Of a stretch of 64,000 nucleotides of DNA, positions 47,864 through 59,852 are shown piece by piece. The translations under genes and the position numbers were made by a program. A model generated the notes under the pieces. That model saw nothing but the letters and a program-made list of their open reading frames with translations, was not told the origin of the DNA and did no database searches. Origin of the DNA: Onchidella celtica (Eukaryota > Mollusca > Gastropoda > Systellommatophora > Onchidiidae); assembly GCA_963931925.1 (NCBI GenBank), contig OZ007570.1, forward strand, positions 26,897,804-26,961,803, given 5' to 3'. Every line of letters starts with the position of its first letter. Position 1 is the first letter of the stretch.

Positions 47864-49340
47864 GTTTAATACAAACAATGATAAGAAAACTGTGCAATAA
47901 ATCCTACAAGAATGAAAGGTGAAGTTGAGTGTGCAGGTGCCTGGTACTGCCATTATAAAATGGTCTCAGACAGCACAATTAAGATTCTTCAGATGGGCTG
48001 GGTCGAAGACGAAGCCATGTAGGTACAGAATTGTCCCCGTCCCCAGAACTTAAATTATTTTCTACTCATTTCAAAAGCAGCCATCAAACATGAAGCTGGA
48101 ATGATTTCTTTCTCCTCCTCACCCCTTCCCCCATTTTCTATTTTCCCCAACATCTGAGCAAATCCTTCAACAAATTCCAGACCAACATTCTCGTGAACGA
48201 TACCCCATGACAAATTGGGCAGAGGAACCACAGTTCTAGAATTTCGGTGACCTAGAATTATAATAAATCAGTACTGTCAGTGCTTCGAGGGGAAATAAAA
48301 ACAGAGAGACAAGATATGGGCGGTATTGTAGCAATAAAAATGGCAATAGCAATGCTAGAAAACTAACAATCCACTCGAGTTGGACATGTAAACAGTTTTA
48401 GGTAAGCAAGTTGTAATTTCTTCCCACGTTACATAAACCACACAAACTGATGACCTCAATATAAGTTTATTTATATTGTTATTATTTTTATTGTTTACTG
48501 ACTTATTACATAACACCCACAGAGCATAAATCTTTCCTGCTGATAGGAGCTGTGTAGGAATTAGATCATGCTTATCAGATAACACTATTTAAATATTTCA
48601 GTATGTTTTCTGGTAATTAAGAATAGATCAGAAATAGTTCAACAATGTAAATGAATTGTGGACCATAATTGTCGCTCCACCTGGAGAAGAGATGTGCATA
48701 CGTAATGTAGTTCTATGATGACGCTTGAAAGTTCACAGTACCAATGTCCTTCGTCTATGGTATTCTTTCTGTCCTCTTTGTGGAGCATTTCAACCACACC
48801 AGGCATTTTGCCCACTATTTTGGGTTTCCCCTTTTAGTACACTAGAAATCGAAATTTTACAACGTGTAGAGCTGATAGGTCTCCGTGCACTTGCATCTCT
48901 TTCTCCAGTATTTTTTGTTCGTCAAAGACATTACCAGAACTGCCAATATCTGTAGAACCCTACATACTCTCACTTTCGCCAGTACAATAATAAGTCTTCA
49001 ACATTTGCACCACCAATAAGAATAGATTATATTATTGCTTTCCAGCCTATGAAGGCGCTACATGACATTGGATATTATCAACTTGACTGTTGAAAATCGA
49101 GCTATTTAATGGTCGTCTGTAGTTCCTTCACATTCCTCGGCCTGGTATCTTTCCGTATCAGAAGTACCATATCGTTTTCCCCTAATGTCCTATGCGGGTG
49201 GGTCAGTATAAAACCGTGACAGACAAGCGTAAAAAGTCAGTGACCGACCTTTTTTTGGGTAAAACGATAAGTTTATTTTTGTTTGGTAAAAAAAATATAA
49301 TAGTGTTTGGGGGAGGGTGGGGGGGGGCTGGGCAGAGGGA
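47864..49340. other. Intergenic DNA, nothing recognised
   Basis: AT-rich sequence with short ORFs only. Confidence 0.45.
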
Positions 49341-49347
49341 GAGACAG

Positions 49348-49450
49348 ATTTAGAAAGAGAGAGAGAGAGAGAAAATGAGGGAAAAGAGAGAGAGAGAGAG
49401 AGAAAGAAAGGGATGAGAGAAAGAAAGAGAAGAGAAGAGAGAGAGAGAGA
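49348..49450. repeat. GA-rich microsatellite
   Basis: Interrupted (GA)n and GAAA repeats following a G run at 49310-49328. Confidence 0.95.
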
Positions 49451-49454
49451 TCGG

Positions 49455-52400
49455 ATCCGTAATTTTTTTTTCTTTGTTGTTTGGTTTTGGCCAAAGGCCT
49501 CATCTCAGACACCTATGAAATAAAACCTATTTTTCTATGTTTAATTAGCATTAGCACCTTCTTCAGAATAATCTGATTTGTACATTCTTTCTTTTTTTTT
49601 TTTTTAAATTCTTTCTAGTTTTTTTTAAGGTCAGCACTCCTTGCACCCCGGGTAAATGACATGACCATTTATCTTATAACTGTGAATGACTCAAACTCCA
49701 ACTTATTAACAAAAGCAAAAGGAAATCCAGATACTGATATTTCGATACATAATCATTGCCTTAAAAAAAAAAGACTGAATAAAAAATATAAATTGGCGCA
49801 TGGGATTAATACTCCGCTGTTACTTATTGAATTGTCAAAGTATTTTTTAAAACAAATTTGGAGATTCGTATGGAATCATTTTATTTCTTTCTTTTTTTTT
49901 TATCTTAACTCGATTTCCATTGCCATTTTTCTTCTTCCGCTCCCCACCCCCATTTTTTACCTCCGTGTAACCGCCATTTTTTTTATATCTGTGATATTTC
50001 TTTCGCATTTTGTCAGAGTTTGAAGCTTTGCAGCAAACAAGGATAGGGTGTTAAATAATAATAATAATAATAATAAAACAGCGAAAACTATTTCATATTA
50101 TGAGACAGAACAAACGGAATTTCAAAGACTCCAGAAGTAATTTCTTAAAATTAAGAACATGTGTCAATACATTAGCTGGTTGTTGAACTGCGGTTATCGG
50201 CCCCGTAGGTACTGAACTATTGACCGGAATTGTAAACTTATCTGTGACCCATTTAAAGTTTGTTTGGTTAGTTGGAATTTCCAAATATGTTATCAAATAC
50301 CGAGTTGGCGGTGTATGATATAGGTTAACGTGTGTAAATGTTCACATGTGAACCTGTGTGGTGGTATATGTGTGTTATAGAACTCGACTGGAATACAGTA
50401 TTAACCCTCTGGTGCATGCTTAGACAGGTTTTGAGTTTGAATTTTACGGCACGTCGGCACGATAATGGCCCCTTTGCGCCCCTCACGGTCTTTCCTGGGC
50501 ACTCTAAAAAATTTACGAAAGGTATCCAGAGTCTCATGAGTTTCAAATTTCAAAAGTTAAGTAAATAGTTCTATTAGAACATTATTACGCTGGTAAAGTT
50601 CTCAAAAATTGTTTTGTTTAGATTTGAAAAGAATTTTGTAAATGTTAAATAATCACACACAAAAACGAAAACGCAAAAACTGCTGTCACAATATCTGAAA
50701 ACAATAATTATTATAAGAACTTCAGAAAATAGAGCGCCTATTGAGACTACACTGGTATATAACATGATAAGTCTCGCAATGCCCCTGAATTGCACACTGT
50801 AAAGACTACTCTCCCTCCTCTTCTTAACCCTCTCTTTTTTTTCTCCACGAAACAGTGGAATAGCCCATTGGTGTCCCCTACGGCTGTCTTCTCTGGCAAG
50901 ATGAATGACCGACTGGACAAGTGCGGCTTACGACTATGACAGTAAATAAATGGGAAGCATGGGAGATCCTTCATAAACGTGAATGACATATTGTTACAAA
51001 TGTACCGGTATACGCGAATCTTCGTGTCAAGGCACAAAGTAAACTTTGGTACTAAGTCTTATTTTAAAGTTTTTTTGTTTTTTTTTAAGTGAATAAAAAT
51101 GTAGAGAAAGAAAATGTAAAATTACAAAATTCATGAGCTAGAATAAAGAGGGAACTATAAAAAGTGAATATGTTGACCTAGATTTGTGACAAGGTAGGAA
51201 ATTATACAAGTTTTTCACTAAAAAGTGAATTCATCTGTGACAATTGGTTTTGAAAAAAAATTCTGTGAGTAAGCAGTTATTATTCGAGTCCAAAGGCAAT
51301 CGGCTATATTCCCTTAAAGGCTGGAGTCTCGTCAAGATACTGACGTAATATTCACGCCGAACGATCTTTGTGTTTGAGGAAACAAAACAACAACAATAAC
51401 AAACAAAAAAAAGAACTGGTTGCACTTGCATTATTATCCCTTCGCCCCCCACTGCAAATTTAAGAGCGTCTTGACAGAGAATAAGGTCTGAAAATGGTCT
51501 TAAAAACCACAATGTCTATTACAGATTTTGCTCTTCCGTCAGCGAGAGTACCTTCAGATATCGGAATAAAAATCAAAATTGTTTGTTGCCAGTTTCTGGA
51601 GACGCCAGCTTCCGAAGTTATCGAAGTCAACTAGTCAAATAAATCCTAACCCTAATCCATTTTATTCTAAAACGCCACGAATCGAAGACTTCACTGTGCA
51701 GATAAGGTCCCCTTGGTCACAAGGCCCAAAGTCATGGTCAGGTTTTTTTTTTTTTTTTATCTTTCTTTTCGCTATCACGTGTCCTACAGCAAGTACTTCG
51801 TGTCATGGACGCTTTTCTCTCGAGTTTCAGACTGACCATTCACGGCTGTGGTCTTAATTTCATAAGCCCTGTCACCCCACCCGTTTTTGGTTGGTCACCT
51901 CTGAATAGTTAATCACCTGTTCAATTCAAAAGCATGGGCTCAAAACATCTCCACGTTGTTATTAAACTTAGATAAGAAACTCGATTAGACGTCAGATTAC
52001 CGATGTCTGGATGTACTTTTTTGGACATGGCACCAACAGGTATGTCTTTTGAATTCAGGGCTCTGTCGTAAATTGAATGCCTACGCGTTTTCTCGCGAGA
52101 CTGTTTTGGTCACTAAACGGGGTAATTAAATGTAAATCTATTTCATCGTGACTTGGTGCTTAATCGTTTAGTCTTTCGCATCCAAGGAAACAATGTATTA
52201 TTATTTCTATTTTAAGACATCTAATTGGCACGTTGTCGTTCTTTACAGAGAAACTACTACGTCAAGATCCAAAGATAACTTACCCCGGTTGACGTCTGTG
52301 GACTCGGTATACGATTATTTTACTAATATGTATAAATATGATACCAGTAAAAATGCAAAAAAAAAAAAAGGCATGAAGTGGCCGTTATCATGCCGAAATG

Positions 52401-53100
52401 CCATTAAACCCAAACTCACATTCAGTCTCATTCTCTCAGCGTGCATTGCATGAATGAGTAAAATTTTCCTTTGTGTGAGAAAGGCTGTGAATGGCAGAAT
52501 CAGCTGTGCGCTTTCACTAACTTTCAGCCACAGTATAACATCAGCTCGATTTTTGGCAGGGAAATGATGAAATTAATTATTTTTTTAAAAATTAATATCG
52601 CATCGGCATTTAATTTACATCTATAGACATACGGTTTGTCGTCTCATATAATACGTCCCAATCGTATATCACGGACTAGTACCATCAGCTTCCATAGGGT
52701 CGAGAGGAACGGACTGTATCTCTAGATACGAACTTTATCAAATAGTAAAAGCCATGACTGAGCACCGTGAGGTCATTTTGTATTTATAGTGCCTTCTTTT
52801 TATGAACTTGAAGAAAGGAGGGTAAAATTAAGTACCGGGTAGTCAAGATCCAGAGATACCTTCCACTTGGTACAGTTACATTGTGTACCTTACCAATATG
52901 TATACATTTATATGACACCAGCAAAATGTAAAATTGGCCAATAATCAATTTCTTTCTTGCTTGAGGTTCGTTGGTTAATAGTTAAAACTGCTGTATTATT
53001 TAACTCTCTGAGCATAAGAGAAGCTCATGTCCATTGATTTCATTTGCCAGTTGCACCCTACGTCCATTGGCACAAACCATCTCAGCTTTGCCTTAATAAA
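49455..53100. other. Intergenic DNA, no gene recognised
   Basis: Poly(T) runs at 49590-49604 and 51743-51758 and an (AAT)n tract at 50056-50078. The ORFs are short and featureless. Confidence 0.45.
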
Positions 53101-53103
53101 TTT

Positions 53104-53646
53104 AAGTGAGTGTGCATGAAAAAACCCACAATATGTCGAAAACATGACATTTTGAGTTCTGTACATATAATCAAAGACAAGACACTCCTGATAAATTGAA
53201 GTAAGTGACACCCCTAAAACAAAATTTTGAGAAAACGGCATTTAATCCTAAAAGTGGCAATAGCTAATTGACCCATTAATATTGGAGTGATTGTTGTTAG
53301 GAGACCGTAGTCCAATAACTAAGCCGGTATAGAGATCATAGTGAGTAGTGTTCACTGCTCATCTACAGTTTACCCTGTAACATGCCACGGTCCCCTAAAT
53401 AACAGCCAAGTCGGAAGTTTTTGGATCTTGTTAGGAGACCGTAGTCTAATTACAAAGCCTTCATAGAGATCATAGTGAGTAGTGTTCACTGCTCGTCTAC
53501 AGTTTACCCTGTAACATGCCACGGTCCCCTAAACAACAGCCAAGTTGGAAGTTTGTTTCTGACCCATATTTTCACTTCAAAGCCGTTTTTCTCAAAATCA
53601 GCTCTTTCGACATATTGTGGGTTTTCTCATGCACACTCACTTATTA
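53104..53646. mobile_element. Composite palindrome: foldback arms around a duplicated 102-bp hairpin
   Basis: The left arm (53104-53155 plus 53225-53243) is the reverse complement of the right arm (53578-53646). The shared blocks read AAGTGAGTGTGCATGA, AACCCACAATATGTCGAAA and TTTTGAGAAAA-CGGC. The left arm carries a 69-base insert between the last two blocks. Between the arms sits a direct duplication of a 134-bp unit (53294-53427 and 53428-53555). Inside each unit a 102-bp hairpin is bounded by TTAGGAGACCGT and ACGGTCCCCTAA. The structure looks like a non-autonomous DNA transposon with long inverted ends whose centre was duplicated. Confidence 0.65.
53294..53555 (+). repeat. Tandem duplication of a 134-bp unit
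   Basis: The two copies differ at only a few positions, such as CCAATAACTAAGCCGGT against CTAATTACAAAGCCTTC and TCGGAAG against TTGGAAG. They are therefore young relative to the flanking repeats. Confidence 0.9.
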
Positions 53647-53744
53647 TAGAACACACAATAAATTGTAATGTGGAGGAATCGATTTTTCTCACGTTGTCAG
53701 CAAATTTATCCCCATTTTCTATTCTGACTTCTATGATGAATACT

Positions 53745-53765
53745 AGCTCAGTGATTCTCAAACCT
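53745..53765 (+). other. hAT-type terminus without a partner
   Basis: CAGTGATTCTCAAACCTCC resembles the common hAT end CAGTGGTTCTCAA. No inverted mate was found nearby, so it may be a solitary relic. Confidence 0.3.
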
Positions 53766-53849
53766 CCCCCCCCCCCACCCCTCTGTCTTCTAATACCCGC
53801 AATCCACCCGGCGTCCGTCGACACCACAATGTAAATACTACGTAGTTGT

Positions 53850-54900
53850 TGCAAGTAATTAAATTAAGGACTTGGATATGTTTAACTACATGTGATTTAG
53901 GACTCGGGTAATCATTTTAAAATAAACAAATGAATAAACAAATAAAGATGAAACATAAATGTGTTTTATTGGAAATTAATGCAATTGAAATATTATACAA
54001 ACCACAGAAAATCTGTGAGGTCGCACCAACGCTTGAAGCCAATGGACGAAAGCTTTGCGTAAGAAATAACACAGAAACGGCAAAGGTAAACCTACCGAAA
54101 GCTTGGTGTATCTTCCCTTTTCCTTTTATAGTATTGTTTCTGTAGTATTTCTTCCTCAAGGCTTTGCTACACAGAGCTTTTTTTTTTTTTGCCATAATTT
54201 TGTTAACGCAATTGAAATATTATAGCACGTCCACGCTTTGAGGAACACTTATCAATCAGACTTATGAGATAGATTCCATCTCTCCTGTGCCATATTGTCT
54301 GAACCTTCTGTCGAGTGCGTGGATCACCCTCAACAATTAATGCGTTACGCTGACCGTGTATTTGTGTTAAGATGGAAGAGTCCGATTAAACTGCTATTGG
54401 AAGAAGATCAAGTGTGTAGGATAAGACATTAAAGTGCCTTTATAGCAAACAGATCAAATGAATGAGTTATTTATCGCTGTGTGCATAGGTTTATATAGCC
54501 TGTGCAAAAGATATTGGCCGCGGGAAAGTAAGGTTGGAAGGAAAAAAAGTGTTATGCTCCAAATCGTTACTGCTTTACGGCATAAGTCATTATTTGACAC
54601 TTTTGAGATATTAAAATAAAATAAAAAAGTATTTTCTGTCATTTTGGTGATTTATGCCGTTATGATTCTGTTGGATTATTACATTTTCCTATCGGTGCAT
54701 TTCTTTTTCTATAAATTATAATGACTATAATCTGATAGCCCTCATGCTCAGGAATGCAATGAACCGTCGGCTGCTTTTGGGCACAAGTCTGACATTTTTT
54801 TGTTTTTGTTTGCGTGAACTCTGTATACTTCTTTAATCCCATTTGGGAAATTTGCATTAGCAGTATTGCAGACACGTCGTCGCCACAGTGCATCGCCGGT
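53850..54900. other. Intergenic AT-rich DNA
   Basis: Nothing recognised apart from a poly(T) run at 54179-54190. Confidence 0.45.
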
Positions 54901-54905
54901 CGGCG

Positions 54906-55190
54906 TTTTTTTTTTTAGGGGGGGAGGGGGTGGTAGGGACAAATTTCATTTAAATTTGCCTGGACAGTGGCTTGTTCTTCTCGATTTCCAACTGCCAGGG
55001 TTCTTTAATGTGCACACGGGCTCTCCGAGTTTTTCGTCCTTATCCGAGAAGACCAGGCGCTCGATCCTAACTACCATAGGAAAATATGAGAAAAATCCTA
55101 AATTTCCAAGATGCCTTCATCGACAGGGATTCGAACCCGGTACCTTCAGCATGAGAAACGAACACCTTGTCACTAGACCATCATGTCACA
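54906..55190 (-). mobile_element. tRNA-Glu-like SINE with an extended body, minus strand
   Basis: On the minus strand the head carries A box TGGTCTAGTGACAAGGTG (55180-55163) and B box GGTTCGAATCC (55137-55127). GGTCTAGTG is the D-arm sequence typical of tRNA-Glu and tRNA-Asp, and the presumed anticodon loop contains CTC (Glu). Downstream are an unrelated body with CCGTGTGCACATTAAAGAAC, a C-rich tail, and an A run at 54915-54906. This is the full SINE order of head, body and A-rich end. The acceptor stem is decayed. Confidence 0.75.
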
Positions 55191-55854
55191 TAATTATGCC
55201 ATTATCTCAGAGCAGTGACGAAATACACCGTCAACCCTTACCGCCGGCTCCCAAAACCCCACCCGTCTACACAAACTTCCTTTCTTGAGAAAGCTTAAAA
55301 TTGTGTGTACCTATTAAATGCTTGTCTTGTTTTACCGAAACTCCACGACTTACGTGGGTGGGCTGGTTTGTCAAACTGCAGCAATCGTGGAGTCTACATG
55401 GCTTCACTGAAGTGGAATATTAGCAATGTGGTCATCTGCTTATCTATTTAATGACCTCACTCCTGGTAAGAAGCGTCATACATGTATTTCTTCTTCAACT
55501 CAGTCGACATGCCTGTAGCTAGGCAGGCAGGCAGGCAGATGAACATCTACTACTAGTTAGTAAAGGGGGTGGTTGACAGGCAAGTAGACAGATAGAGGGA
55601 TTTTGGTGGGATTGTAGATAGGCAGACAGGCCGACACACGTACTGAGGCAACTGGCTGGCAACCTATATGACTTTTAGTGTCAACGAGTAATCTGGTAGG
55701 TTAGCTGAGCTTTTCGCTGGAAATGCTCGACAGAGACTCAGTATAGTTAAATTCTTTGTAATATTCTAAGACATTATGAAACAATTTGACTTGTAAGGCT
55801 GTGGGCGATCTCTTCGTCACTGGCTATTTTCACCGCTAAATTACAAGTGCTTAA
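55191..55854. other. Intergenic DNA, nothing recognised
   Basis: Contains a short GCAG/GGCA repeat at 55524-55539 and no supported ORF. Confidence 0.45.
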
Positions 55855-55862
55855 GATTCAAC
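55855..55862. repeat. Left 8-bp target duplication of the hAT MITE
   Basis: GATTCAAC, identical to 56237-56244. Eight bases is the hAT duplication length. Confidence 0.8.
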
Positions 55863-56236
55863 TGGGGCTGGATTAACCATTATGCAAAGTAAATACGTGC
55901 TCAAGGCATCAGGGGAAGGCGGGGCACCATAGAAATTTTTCTTTGCCCCATTTACCATGAACCATATAGTACAAAAATGCAAATGGTGCAGCTGAGCTAG
56001 GATCCACAAACAAGAGGCCCCCGCAATAAATGGCAAAATTAAAGTATAAATCCTGGCGTTTAAGACTTGCTTTTTAAAAAATATTTGGATGTATCCAAAA
56101 TTTGTCCTGCGTCTAATGCGGCCCTATGCATTCAATAGAGAAGGCTTCAGCGTTTGCATTACACGCACAGGGTATGGGAGCACCAATTTTTTAAAGTACT
56201 TACGACCCCTAAGCTAAAGGTTTTAATCTGGCCCTG
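55863..56236. mobile_element. Non-autonomous hAT element (MITE), 374 bp
   Basis: The left end TGGGGCTGGATTAACC and right end GGTTTTAATCTGGCCCTG are imperfect inverted repeats of the widespread (C/T)AGGGCCGGATTAA type of hAT termini. A perfect 8-bp duplication flanks them. There is no coding sequence, so movement would need a hAT transposase supplied elsewhere. Confidence 0.82.
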
Positions 56237-56244
56237 GATTCAAC
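56237..56244. repeat. Right 8-bp target duplication of the hAT MITE
   Basis: GATTCAAC, matching 55855-55862. Confidence 0.8.
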
Positions 56245-56599
56245 ACAGAAATCTGTATTATCTGAATACGACATGCACTCCAGTATACCACAGTAGTAAC
56301 ATTGTTCTGCCGTTCCTACAGTTATCTGTTCTGGCGTATAGCTTAAAGGCAAATGCTGCTTTTTTCTTTTCTTTTTTTTTCGTTTGTTTGTTTTGAAACA
56401 ACACGTTCTTGAGACTGATTCATTGATTAATACATGTACATGTATGTACAATGTGAACTCAAGAGCCCACCTGTGCAGTCTGGTTTCTCGATTCGGATGT
56501 GATCTAAGGGCCAAATATAAAATATAAAATTCACAGTTACATCCCCTGAAATGGAGACTATTCAAGCTAATCTCAGTCACTCACAACACAAAATTAATT

Positions 56600-58690
56600 A
56601 TTATGCTATATTTCAGCTGTACAACAAGTTCTTTATTTACATCAAACACGAGCTTGGTAGAAAATAACTTGAATTGCAAACAAAATTGAAATCAAATACT
56701 TATAAGCTATGACAACAAACATAGGGCTAACAATTAAATAATACAATGTACATGACAACAGAACACAAATTACTTATCACATTTGATTCATTTCTTACAG
56801 AACTGAGTCAGCTTTTTGATCTTTTCATTCAAATTCAACTATGCAACAACCACAATCACAAAACATGCAACAACAATAACATTACAAACAACATTAAACT
56901 CTCCTAAAATAATTATAATCTCCTTATGCTGGCTGTCTTGCCGTAACTAATTACCAACATGAGACAATCGTAATTTTGAAAGCTAAATTATTATAAATAT
57001 TAGAACAGAATTCACAAGAATCTAAACTGCATCCAATTATGAAAACTATGCAGATGAAAAAGTAAGATTATACAACATCAAAATCCACAACTTTTGGTGA
57101 GTCAGAAAAAAATTAAAGAAGTCCAAGAAAATTAACTACCACAACTCCACCTCTACAAACCAGACCTATCTAACAGCACATCTTTCTACCTCCCATACGC
57201 ATGTAACTGTGATCACATCTTGAAAAAGGAAAACAAAATCAGACAGCAAATAACTTCTATGAGCAGTTAGATCATGTTGCGCAGAAGAGCAGTGCAAATT
57301 GTCGAAGTAACCTGGAATCAATGATATCACTGGCCACCATGTAAAGCAGTTTACAGAAGTGAAAGATACAGATGAAACCACTTTGCAGACCCATCAAAAA
57401 AATACAGACAAATAAACAAAACAATTGAAATGGTTTAGAATGATGGTAAGTATCATTATACATTTGTATCATAAGGCAGTTCACTGGAAAGGCAAAAAAA
57501 TTACTAAAAATGATTAACTGCAACTTTATTGTAAAATTAAATTGAAATCAGATTTTAAAAGCAGTACGATAACAAAACATAATCAAACTTGAAACAATTT
57601 CTTTGACTTGACAGATTAATAAATAAAGCTCTTCTTCGGAAAAATACAGATCTGCAAATCAAATGACTCAGACAAAAAAAGATAAAGTATGCATTTTGGG
57701 TGAACTCTATAAACGACACACTCAAATTAAATCTGGTTTCAAATGAGTAATTAAATAATGTCAAATGATTCCGTCTGACAGTTTTGTCTGAACAAGATGG
57801 ATATGAGCTGAGAGATACATCAAATACAGAATATTATGATGAGAATACAATAATCTCTCTCTCAGATGTATGATAAGAATTCATGTAATATGTGTGGAAA
57901 CAAGGAAATGAAGAAATGAGAATATTTTATATTATACTGGCTTGCAGCAGCTATACTTGTACATCTTATTTTCTGCTCTTTTTTTTTGCTAGGTAATTTA
58001 CGAACATTACAAAAATTTCAGCATGGAAAGTTAAACAAACCTCCAAATATGAAGCATACACTGCAAACTATCCTTCAATAATGATTTACCAAACTTCTGA
58101 ATGCTTAATTTTGATAATTATGTAATGTATGGATCCGTACATTCAAACAAGATTACATTACATTTCATGCTATAAAGTCAAAGTTTTTAGACTGCCCAGT
58201 CCTGTGTAATACATGTAAAAGCAACTTGACTGAGTTGTGTACTGTTTCTGACATTCTACTGTTGATGGAGGCAATTTGATCCATTAAAGCACTGTCAATC
58301 TTATAATAACCAAGAACTGGCAATCCTCATGCAAAGTTGGCAGCAAAAATTTGAACAGTTTGCCATGTAAGAGCCCGTGGTTTATTACTGGAAATCTCTT
58401 CTGGTCTGCACTCTAGATAAATAATAATAACATAGAATTGTATAGAAGGTTCAGCATAACTGTAAAGAAATGGAATAAAAATTATTGAATTTTTCAAACG
58501 AAGCACTGATTTCATGTACAATTTTTGGCTGATCATTTTTCCAGCCAATCTTTAAGTAGGCACCCTGGACATTGCAGAAATATCACACAATGGAAATATT
58601 CAACCTTTTTGAATAAAAAAAATGCAGTAAAATTGCAGATTCATGTAGTTATGTTTAGAAAAGCATAGGTGTCAAAAGAAACACTCTAGT
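56600..58690 (-). other. Strand-asymmetric AT-rich DNA, possible distal 3' UTR of VTA1
   Basis: The plus strand here is rich in A and poor in T and G, so a minus-strand transcript would be U-rich as many 3' UTRs are. Simple repeats are scarce compared with regions to the left. A minus-strand AATAAA signal lies at about 56630, close to where the composition changes. No coding ORF is present. Linking it to VTA1, whose stop codon is nearly 3 kb further upstream in the transcript direction, is inference only. Confidence 0.25.
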
Positions 58691-58964
58691 CCAGTGGTTC
58701 TCAACATGGCCAATGATGCTCCCTGGCGCGGAGGGCGATTTTGATTTCCAGAGGGACGAAAACGAGGAAAAGGGTGACGAGGGGCGAAAACAATAAAAGG
58801 GGGCGGTAGGCGAAAACAGTCTGGAATGGGGGACGATGTGAGAGCAATTACAGGGGACAACCATTGACATGTTCAACAACATGCCTGGATGGGTTTATGA
58901 ACAAAAAAGCCTACTTTTTTTGTTTTAATGCATTTGATAAAGAATTCTTTTTGTTTTATAATGA

Positions 58965-59686
58965 ACTAGCTGAGTTCCCGGCCCTGCCCGGGATAAATCG
59001 ATTTAGTTTCAGTTCTGGGTGATTATTATGGACCTGCTTCATTTTGCCTGTTCCTTTAGCTTTATTTTATTTTTGTTTGTTTGTTTGTTTTTAGATACAT
59101 TTTACTGCTCTCCTTTTGCGCGTTGACGTCCTGCGCGTCTCGCTAGCATCCGTCAAATGGCTACGATTTGCACGCGGGTTAGTTTGTTTCCACATCGCAG
59201 GAAGTGATAAAGTCATGTGTTAATGGAAAACAAATATTATAATATTTTCCTAGGCATATTGAAAACACAAACCTGTACTTTTGGCCCTGCAGCGTCAATC
59301 TCCCAATTCCAGACCCTTTCTTTTTCCTGGTCTAGGCACATTGAGAACCACACAAAGTTTCATACTTGATAGTCTAACTCAATCTCATCATTCAAACCAG
59401 TCCTAACCGGAAGTTGTTTGTTATGAGTGTGATACAGATACCGGAACCAACCTCAATTACGTACATTTGCCAAAAAAATAGATCGAACACCAATGTGTCA
59501 CAACCTAGAAACTAATACAAACGTTCTGCGAGTTATTAATTATTTTTTTATTTTCTGTGCCGGGGACACGGCGACAGTCTATACTAAGTGCTGTATAAAA
59601 TCTGAGGGCCACCGAATCAGCATTAACAGAGGAGTAGCGAAAAGCGCGCTGCAATTGTCGTAAGGTTTCACTTTTATTAGTATAGA
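58965..59686 (-). mobile_element. Non-autonomous Helitron (Lep1-like), 722 bp, minus strand
   Basis: On the minus strand the element starts TCTATACTAATAAAA after a host A and ends CAGCTAGT before a host T. This is the A^T insertion and TC...CTAGT termini of Helitrons. A hairpin CCCGG/CCGGG with a six-base loop (58977-58992) lies 7 bases before CTAGT, as expected for the Helitron terminator. Both termini resemble the Lep1 group known from insects (from memory). There is no Rep/helicase ORF, so it is non-autonomous. It has no target duplication, which is normal for Helitrons. Confidence 0.78.
58977..58992 (-). other. Helitron 3' terminal hairpin
   Basis: Stem CCCGG (58977-58981) with CCGGG (58988-58992), loop of six bases, 7 bases before the CTAGT end. 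Confidence 0.75.
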
Positions 59687-59852
59687 TAATCAACATGCCT
59701 ATTGTGACTGATAAGGCTTTGAAAATCTTAACATCATAATCTGTGTGTAGTTTGCCTTCTTATGAAATGTGTCTGTTGGGTTGTGTGTGTGTGTGTGTGT
59801 GGGGAGGAGGGGGGGGGAGTCCAACTGCCCTGAAAGAGGTTGAGAACTGCTG

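Larger units (their letters stand above)
58692..59852. mobile_element. hAT-like element interrupted by a Helitron
   Basis: The left end CAGTGGTTCTCAAC (58692-58705) and right end GTTGAGAACTGCTG (59839-59852) are inverted copies of a common hAT terminus with one mismatch. Without the Helitron the element would be about 440 bp and non-coding. The left flank CTCTAGTC resembles the TCTAG-centred target preference of many hAT elements. The right flank does not repeat it, so a clear target duplication is missing. Confidence 0.6.

Noticed and set aside
51644-51657. Telomere-like CCTAACCCTAA
   Set aside because: Only about two repeat units, so not an interstitial telomere array.
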